The position numbers and the translations under genes are program-made. From Saprospiraceae bacterium (GTDB lineage Bacteria; Bacteroidota; Bacteroidia; Bacteroidales; JAIPBB01): a stretch of 11,094 bases of DNA. Numbering within the stretch: position 1 is the stretch's first letter; each line of letters begins with the position of its first letter. The stretch is from positions 1 through 11,094 of the forward strand of contig JAIPBB010000179.1 in the NCBI GenBank assembly GCA_021739805.1, in the 5' to 3' direction. The notes beneath the pieces are model-generated. The model ran no database searches, had not been told where the DNA came from, and worked only from the letters and a program-made list of their open reading frames with translations. Shown piece after piece: positions 6,629 to 11,094 of the stretch.

Positions 6629-7082
6629 ACTGAACGATGATTTTTTCCCAAGCATCTTCATATTCACTAATTAATGAACGTTTTAAAGTGCATACTCCTG
6701 CTTTATCGCCGTACTCAACCCCATGCTTTTCTATATATCGCTTGTGATATTCAATCTCAATGGGTTTAAGAATATTATGTAGTTCACTTTGGAACATTAC
6801 ATAATATTTTGGATGTTCATTCTCATTAGTTGGGATATGAACAAGCACCCAGATTTTATTTGAAGATTCAGGTGCTCTGGAACCAATAATCCAATTAGAT
6901 TTTGAGGTTGTTTTCACTTCAATAACAATGGATTTACTTTCATCGGGTCCTATGGCAACAATATCGGCTTTTTTAGCATTGCCGTAAGTAATTGCCGCAG
7001 ATATTCCTCTTCTATTGAGTTCGGCTGCAACATAATATTCGCCCGTCATTCCGAGGTGATATTTTTGGGATTGTTTAGACAT
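6615..7082 (-). CDS. small PD-(D/E)xK nuclease-like protein
   Basis: A 155-residue protein with the PD-(D/E)xK layout: E15 in GMTGEYYVAAELNRRG, D40 in NAKKADIVAIGP, and E55-x-K57 in IVIEVKTT. The opening resembles Holliday-junction-resolvase-like and Mrr-like stand-alone nuclease domains. No DNA-binding extension is evident. ATG at 7082 is preceded by AAAGGA at a suitable distance. It starts 31 bases after the stop of the STAND gene on the same strand, so the two are probably one transcript. It may be the effector or an accessory nuclease of that system, but similar small proteins occur alone and are often annotated as hypothetical, so the link rests on context only. Confidence 0.75.
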   Translation of the reverse strand: MSKQSQKYHLGMTGEYYVAAELNRRGISAAITYGNAKKADIVAIGPDESKSIVIEVKTTSKSNWIIGSRAPESSNKIWVLVHIPTNENEHPKYYVMFQSELHNILKPIEIEYHKRYIEKHGVEYGDKAGVCTLKRSLISEYEDAWEKIIVQFNDK

Positions 7083-7113
7083 AAATATCCTTTAAATTAA
7101 TTCAAATAACTAC

Positions 7114-9363
7114 TTAGGACCTGTCAAATAGATCATCAATTTCCGTTGCATATTCTGCAGTACCACGCCCTCTCCCTCCTCCTTCATACATATCGAAAGG
7201 ATCCATTGATTCTCTATTATGTTCAGCAATTCTATATGGTTCTACAAAACTAAGCAAATATTCAATATCCTCTTTGCGATATGCTAAATCATAATCGTTA
7301 AATATTCCCTCAATATATTTATAAACATCTTCTTCATCATAATCAATTTCTTCATACACATCTCCCTGAACATCATCTTCAATAACATCATCAGTTATTG
7401 TATCGATTAAATATTTTTTGATTTTATCAATAATAATTTCATTATGGTTTGAAGAAAAAGCACTTTTATTAATAATAGACCCAAGCCTTAGTAATTCGTA
7501 TCTCTCATAATCATCGTTTTGCAATGCATCAATAATAATCTTTTCTAACCGACAATTATCTTTTTTTATCATATTGCTCTCTAAACATTCATCAATAAAT
7601 GACAGTTGATCATAATCCAAGGGGGCAGTAATATTTTTTATATATTCATTTATTGCGGATTTGATTATAGCTAAAGAATTTTCAGCTTTTACCCTAAATT
7701 TTATATATATCAGCACAAGCTTTCTAAAGTATTTGTTTTCAAAGTCGTAATTTCTTAAAAAATTATGTTTATCAATCATTTTAATAATAATTTCATGATA
7801 CACTCTAGATGAAAGATTTCCAAACATTTGTTGATTCGCAAGATGCTCTAATGAATTATCTGTTTGCAAACAAAGCAATATCTCACATATATACGACAAA
7901 TCATCAAAACAGTTTGACAATACATAATCACCGATAGATGGGTCAAATAAATTATATTTGATTTCTTTCTCTTCATTAATTGACCGATTAATCAGCGCTC
8001 CAACTAAAACTCTAATTAATGAATCATTTGATCTATCTTTATTAAAATTTAGTTCACTTTTTTTTAAGCGGTTTATTAATCCTAATAATTGTCTTTCAGA
8101 AATTGAACGCCCATGCAGTGTAATCCCAATAACAATATGTTTGCTTTCAGTGTCAATTTCAACATCAAATACATGTTTCCAAACATCTTTTGGATTATCC
8201 AAAGTATTCTCAATATAGTCCCAATAATCATCAACATAAACGGATTGTATTTTAAATGAATCTGTAATATAAGAGATTAATCTTGGGTTATAATTTTGGT
8301 GATCAATAATTTTTTTATATCTCTTATTCTTATATATTTCTTCAATATATTCTTCTTGTAATGTGCTAAACCAAATATGATTATAAAGAATTTTTGCCTT
8401 ATCAAGTTTTGATAGAGACTTCATTTTGATTTCATATTCATTTTTATTTGAATTATATATTTTAAATAGTTCACTTACTTTTTTCCCTTGATTAAGGATA
8501 TTGGTTCTTGAGGTAAGAATAAATCTTTTATTATCATCATGAGATATTCTCTTAATAAAATTTAACACCTCGGAATCTTTTTTATTTTCGATAGCTGATA
8601 AAAAATTTCGCCCAAGAAAATCATCAAAATAAAATATCTGTTTCTTTTCTATATCATAAATACTCTCAGCTTCTTTAATTGAATTACTTATACAAAAAAA
8701 ATTAAATTCATTTGAGATATAATAGAGGCAAAGTTGTTCCGCTAAAGTTGTTTTTCCAATTCCCGGGGAACCTGTTATTATTATTGAGTGTAATTGATTT
8801 AATTTATCAATTGCATTCTCGTGATTATCGGTAATAACATATTTTGACGCATCTCTCTGAAACTCTTCAATTTGATAATTACTTCTACCATAGATTCCAG
8901 AATGAAGTATCTGTTGTAGCACATTTGTACTAAAAAGCCATAATTTATAATGTTGCTTTTCAACTTCGGGATATTTCTTTATCAAATCATTAAGATCTTC
9001 ATTACCAAAAATATCACTTTCACTTTTTATATGTGGTGAAAAAATATCCTTAATTTTGGATTTGTTGTTTCTTGAAAGTTGCCGTGAAGTTACGAAGATA
9101 TATTTTTTAGGAATTAATTTGTTAACTTTCTTTTTTTCTTCCCTTTCTAATCGATTAAGAAGTGTATTTAATGATGACTTTGGCCAATGCTTACATTGAA
9201 TTATTACTTCATTATCACTATCAATATAAAATCTACCATCTACACCGCCATCTTTTCCAGATTTAAACCTTTCTATTCGCTTATTAAATTCTGACGATAA
9301 TAAATCTCGAATTAATATTTCAAATTCTTTATCATTTAGCGTTTCAAATGAATAATCTGACAT
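7114..9363 (-). CDS. Mrr-like nuclease / STAND NTPase, candidate antiviral sensor-effector
   Basis: A 749-residue predicted cytoplasmic protein. Residues 5-115 form a restriction-endonuclease-like domain of the Mrr type: KDGGVDGRF (D42) followed by IIQCKHW (Q56-x-K58). Residues 180-420 are a P-loop NTPase resembling nSTAND3/NACHT proteins: Walker A ITGSPGIGKTTLAEQ (198-206, K204), Walker B IFYFDDF (D247/D248), and a sensor-like FILTSR (281-286). The rest is helical and very rich in Ile, Asn, Asp and Glu, probably the ligand-sensing part. Residues 654-680 are strongly acidic, and the end carries a Gly/Arg-rich patch (EGGGRGRG) and IDDLFDRS. By analogy with Avs-type STAND proteins, sensing a phage product would trigger the N-terminal nuclease; this is inference. 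ATG at 9363 has AAGAGAG upstream. A CRP/FNR-like promoter precedes it, and a small nuclease gene follows. Confidence 0.85.
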   Translation of the reverse strand: MSDYSFETLNDKEFEILIRDLLSSEFNKRIERFKSGKDGGVDGRFYIDSDNEVIIQCKHWPKSSLNTLLNRLEREEKKKVNKLIPKKYIFVTSRQLSRNNKSKIKDIFSPHIKSESDIFGNEDLNDLIKKYPEVEKQHYKLWLFSTNVLQQILHSGIYGRSNYQIEEFQRDASKYVITDNHENAIDKLNQLHSIIITGSPGIGKTTLAEQLCLYYISNEFNFFCISNSIKEAESIYDIEKKQIFYFDDFLGRNFLSAIENKKDSEVLNFIKRISHDDNKRFILTSRTNILNQGKKVSELFKIYNSNKNEYEIKMKSLSKLDKAKILYNHIWFSTLQEEYIEEIYKNKRYKKIIDHQNYNPRLISYITDSFKIQSVYVDDYWDYIENTLDNPKDVWKHVFDVEIDTESKHIVIGITLHGRSISERQLLGLINRLKKSELNFNKDRSNDSLIRVLVGALINRSINEEKEIKYNLFDPSIGDYVLSNCFDDLSYICEILLCLQTDNSLEHLANQQMFGNLSSRVYHEIIIKMIDKHNFLRNYDFENKYFRKLVLIYIKFRVKAENSLAIIKSAINEYIKNITAPLDYDQLSFIDECLESNMIKKDNCRLEKIIIDALQNDDYERYELLRLGSIINKSAFSSNHNEIIIDKIKKYLIDTITDDVIEDDVQGDVYEEIDYDEEDVYKYIEGIFNDYDLAYRKEDIEYLLSFVEPYRIAEHNRESMDPFDMYEGGGRGRGTAEYATEIDDLFDRS

Positions 9364-9401
9364 TAGTGTAACTCTCTTATTGTTAATATAATTAAGAAGA
9401 A

Positions 9402-9459
9402 AATTTATAGATAAATAAGATTGTTTACAAGCGATATTCTGTAACGCCGATCACAGAAT
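9402..9459 (-). promoter_or_regulatory. predicted STAND-operon promoter with CRP/FNR-like palindrome
   Basis: On the minus strand TTGTAA (9425-9430) and TAAATT (9402-9407) are separated by 17 bp. Upstream lies an inverted repeat with 9-bp arms matching at 8 positions (9436-9444 and 9451-9459), core TGTAA-N6-TCACA. The centre at 9447.5 lies 17.5 bp from the -35 edge. The geometry and -10 box are identical to those of the mazG promoter (2946-3000), and the flanking ACAAG and TATTCTGT are shared as well. Confidence 0.6.
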
Positions 9460-9470
9460 CAATTGACCAG

Positions 9471-9559
9471 CCTTCGCCACATCCTACGCTTCATCCTTCG
9501 CTAAAGCTACGGATGACAAGAAAGCTTCGGATGTCAAGAAGGCTACGGCTGGCAGGCTG
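9471..9559. repeat. imperfect inverted and tandem intergenic repeat array
   Basis: CATCCTACGC (9480-9489) and CATCCTTCGC (9492-9501) are 12 bp apart. The inverse form follows in three 18-bp units: 9506-9523, 9524-9541 and 9542-9559 (GCTACGGATGACAAGAAA and relatives). CATCCTTCGC and GCTACGGATG pair at 8 of 10 positions around a TAAA loop. Similar TTCGCTAAAGC-type intergenic repeats are, as I recall, scattered in many copies in some FCB and candidate-phylum genomes. No coding potential is seen. Confidence 0.75.
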
Positions 9560-9583
9560 GTGACTAGTAACTGGTGATTAGAA

Positions 9584-9621
9584 ATTATGAATTATGAATT
9601 ATCAATGATAAATTATGAATC
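9584..9621. repeat. ATTATGA short tandem and dispersed repeats
   Basis: ATTATGA occurs in tandem at 9584-9590 and 9591-9597, followed by ATTATCAATGAT and another AATTATGAATC (9611-9621). It follows the ACTAGTAACTGGTGATTAG stretch (9564-9582). This is low-complexity intergenic sequence between the 18-bp repeats and the toxin-operon regulatory sites. Together with the neighbouring entries it accounts for the gene-free interval 9364-9726. Confidence 0.6.
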
Positions 9622-9627
9622 AATTTC

Positions 9628-9643
9628 TGTGATATAGGTCACA
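9628..9643. promoter_or_regulatory. CRP/FNR-like site upstream of the toxin-antitoxin operon
   Basis: TGTGATATAGGTCACA matches TGTGA-N6-TCACA perfectly. It lies 84 bp before the preferred toxin start (9727) and 16 bp before another palindrome at 9659. Boxes at the spacing seen in the other two promoters are not evident, so only the palindrome is claimed. Confidence 0.55.
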
Positions 9644-9658
9644 CATTTGATCATTATG

Positions 9659-9672
9659 GTATCATATGATAC
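9659..9672. promoter_or_regulatory. 14-bp perfect palindrome, candidate operator
   Basis: GTATCATATGATAC is a perfect palindrome between the CRP-like site and the toxin gene. Its position suits a repressor such as the HTH antitoxin encoded two genes downstream. Confidence 0.45.
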
Positions 9673-9694
9673 TTTTTTCTTGCTATTTATATGT

Positions 9695-9718
9695 TTTTTG
9701 ACATATATTTGTCAAAAA
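9695..9718. promoter_or_regulatory. 9-bp inverted repeat just before the toxin start
   Basis: TTTTTGACA (9695-9703) and TGTCAAAAA (9710-9718) are perfect inverted arms around TATATT. The right arm ends 8 bases before ATG 9727. A palindrome here argues that translation starts at 9727, not at the ATG at 9691, and it is a candidate operator for toxin-antitoxin autoregulation. Confidence 0.5.
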
Positions 9719-9726
9719 GCTTGAAA

Positions 9727-10047
9727 ATGGGAACAGATTTTAAACGTGAAATGATAATACAACTACTAAAGAAAGGTCCGGAATACAGACTCTTCACCGC
9801 AAAAGCTCAAAGGGATCTGTTTAACGAATTAAGAATGTCTGAGGAAGAATGTGTTTCATTCATCATAAAATCATTAGAAGATGGCGTTGAATTAAATCAT
9901 GACATTACAAGAATGCCTGGACATCACGGAAAAGATCATTGGTGGTTTGTTAATGAAACACCAACCTGCGTTAAGGCGTTCATAAAAGTGCAAATTGACA
10001 GTGAAACTGAGAAAATAATTATAATATCCGCACACGAATCGTATTAA
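9727..10047 (+). CDS. small MqsR-like putative toxin
   Basis: A 106-residue protein from the ATG at 9727 (MGTDFKREMII); an upstream in-frame ATG at 9691 would add 12 residues, but the palindrome 9695-9718 would then be coding. Neither start has a clear Shine-Dalgarno sequence. The order of elements (LFTAKAQRDLFNELRMSEEECVSFI, then HHGKDHWWFV, then CVKAFIKVQID ending in IIIISAHE) loosely follows MqsR/YgiU mRNA interferases (98 residues in E. coli), which end in a similar IK-x-x-I...ISF strand pair. Identification leans on the next gene, an MqsA-like protein, in the typical toxin-first order. Other RelE-fold toxins are possible. The catalytic residues of MqsR are not confirmed. Confidence 0.6.
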   Translation: MGTDFKREMIIQLLKKGPEYRLFTAKAQRDLFNELRMSEEECVSFIIKSLEDGVELNHDITRMPGHHGKDHWWFVNETPTCVKAFIKVQIDSETEKIIIISAHESY

Positions 10048-10073
10048 AAGATGAAAAGATAAAGGAGAAGACC

Positions 10074-10574
10074 ATGAAATGTCCAACTTGCTTCGAGGGC
10101 ACCCTCGAAACAAAAAGGGGTGATTATTTAGAGGGAAAATATACTATCCAGGACGGTGAATGGCAAGAATGTGCCAATTGCGGTGAAATACTCTTTGGCC
10201 CAGAAATGATGGAAAAGCTCCAAAAAGCTTATTACTATAACAACGGTCTACTTTTCCCTGAAGAAATTAAAGAACGTAGAGAAACGTGTAAAAGGACACA
10301 AGCTGATCTTGCTTTAAGACTTGGAGTGTCTGTCAATTCTATCAAACGATGGGAAAAAGGATCCTTTATTCAACCTGAAGATAAAGACAAGCGAATAAAA
10401 GAAATTCTTCAAGCTTGGGAAAGTGAAAATCTAACAAGTTTAACCTCTGATGCTCATGTAGCCAGATTAATGGATAAATCTTATTCAGCTCCTTATGCAT
10501 TTGCAAGAAACACAGAAGGTAATCTTTGTGATGATGAAAAAAATATCAAAAAGATAATTAAGAAGATCAAATAA
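10074..10574 (+). CDS. MqsA-like antitoxin: YgiT-type zinc finger plus HTH
   Basis: A 166-residue protein. The N-terminus carries two CxxC pairs (C3/C6 in MKCPTCFEG, C33/C36 in ECANCGE) forming a YgiT/MqsA-type zinc finger. Residues 63-113 form a Cro/C1-type HTH (EIKERRETCKRTQADLALRLGVSVNSIKRWEKG). MqsA is about 131 residues; here about 50 extra residues follow the HTH and end in a Lys/Ile-rich tail. A strong AAAGGAG (10061-10067) precedes the ATG. The gene starts 26 bases after the toxin stop, and its TAA overlaps the next ATG by one base (TAATG), indicating translational coupling. Expected roles are to neutralise the upstream toxin and repress the operon through the palindromes at 9659-9718. 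The extended tail could be where the downstream metallopeptidase acts; that is inference. Confidence 0.8.
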   Translation: MKCPTCFEGTLETKRGDYLEGKYTIQDGEWQECANCGEILFGPEMMEKLQKAYYYNNGLLFPEEIKERRETCKRTQADLALRLGVSVNSIKRWEKGSFIQPEDKDKRIKEILQAWESENLTSLTSDAHVARLMDKSYSAPYAFARNTEGNLCDDEKNIKKIIKKIK

Positions 10575-11094
10575 TGTATGATATAAAAGATATACGATCC
10601 TTTGCGGATTCTGTGATCAAATTGAGTAAACAAGCTCTTGATAAGCCTCTTGATATAAATAGAATCCTTAAGAAATTTAATATAAAATTGAAACATTTTG
10701 ATAGAGAATCTTTAGACGAAGGTGAACAAAATATCAGAGGTATCCTGGATTATGAAAACAAGAAGATCTATGTGCGTATTGAAGAAGTCCTTCCGAGAAT
10801 GACATTCACCATCGCCCATGAGATCGGACACTATATTCTCCCTGAACATATTGAGCATTTTTCTGATTGCAAGAAATATTGTACAGACGATATGTGGTAT
10901 TCCAGAGATAATGTTTTTGAAATTGAGGCTAATCAATTTGCCGGTGAACTGCTTTTTAAAGGTTCACATATCAATTCCTATTATGAAAAGCAACCCATTG
11001 TTGATTTCGAAATGATTGAAAAAATAGCGCATGAATCCGAAGTTAGTTTTGAAGCTACTTCCAGGCATTTGATCGCTAATTCTCCCGCTCAGCA
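10574..11094 (+). CDS. ImmA/IrrE-family metallopeptidase (3' end beyond window)
   Basis: Open from the ATG at 10574 (MYDIKDIRSFADSVIKLSKQ) to the end of the window, at least 173 residues. It contains the zinc-peptidase motif H-E-x-x-H in TIAHEIGHYIL and the third ligand region EIEANQFAGELL, which is the Peptidase_M78 (ImmA/IrrE) arrangement. Relatives cleave or inactivate HTH repressors, as ImmA does to ImmR, or act in stress responses. Here it is coupled by TAATG to the zinc-finger/HTH antitoxin, making that protein the natural candidate substrate. The domain appears intact, and the C-terminus lies outside the window. Confidence 0.85.
   Translation, partial: MYDIKDIRSFADSVIKLSKQALDKPLDINRILKKFNIKLKHFDRESLDEGEQNIRGILDYENKKIYVRIEEVLPRMTFTIAHEIGHYILPEHIEHFSDCKKYCTDDMWYSRDNVFEIEANQFAGELLFKGSHINSYYEKQPIVDFEMIEKIAHESEVSFEATSRHLIANSPAQ

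Noticed and set aside
7958..8218. Plus-strand 86-codon ORF
   Set aside because: It lies wholly inside the STAND gene on the opposite strand and has no recognisable features.
9892..10113. Minus-strand 73-codon ORF
   Set aside because: It is antisense to the toxin gene and the start of the antitoxin gene, without protein-like features.
10493..11015. Three further ORFs of 65-74 codons on both strands
   Set aside because: They shadow the antitoxin tail and the metallopeptidase, whose HEIGH motif and coupled start establish the real frame.

Overview
The window is an AT-rich bacterial accessory region packed with genome-defence genes. No taxonomic marker is present. The Arm-type integrase domain is of the kind common in Bacteroidota recombinases, and the degenerate intergenic repeats look like those of Bacteroidota or other FCB-group and candidate-phylum genomes. 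Both are weak hints. Base composition is uneven: hand counts of single 60-base lines give about 50% GC in the HNH remnant (421-480) and about 23% in the methyltransferase (4261-4320), as expected of a patchwork built by transfer.

Layout. 1-134: possible 3' end of a plus-strand gene. 135-703 (minus): HNH endonuclease gene that has lost its 5' part and carries a frameshift. 718-2211 (minus): DUF4062 / GHKL-type ATPase / winged-helix protein with a tandem tetrapeptide repeat, preceded by four CCATGC motifs around its likely promoter. 2432-2928 (minus): MazG-type nucleotide pyrophosphohydrolase, overlapping by ATGA a short ORF that looks like the stump of a DUF2075 protein. 3081-6442 (plus): a two-gene restriction-modification system, made of a C5-cytosine methyltransferase and an MvaI/BcnI-like endonuclease joined by an ATGA overlap, then a decayed vsr remnant (6456-6628). 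9363-6615 (minus): an operon of a large STAND-type NTPase with an N-terminal Mrr-like nuclease domain and a small PD-(D/E)xK protein. 9364-9726: regulatory and repeat-rich spacer. 9727 to the end (plus): a toxin-antitoxin-like operon of a small MqsR-like protein, an MqsA-like zinc-finger/HTH protein and an ImmA/IrrE metallopeptidase cut by the window edge.

Two observations stand out. First, the methyltransferase begins with about 90 residues resembling the Arm DNA-binding domain of tyrosine recombinases. Its start codon directly abuts a perfect 10-bp inverted repeat, which suggests an autoregulatory methyltransferase with an unusual DNA-binding module. Second, the MazG operon and the STAND operon appear to use the same promoter module: a TGTGA-N6-TCACA type palindrome (CRP/FNR-like) centred exactly 17.5 bp upstream of a TTGTNA box, a 17-bp spacer, and an identical TAAATT box. 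A third such palindrome precedes the toxin-antitoxin operon, so one Crp/Fnr-family regulator may govern several defence units here. These are inferences from sequence pattern only.
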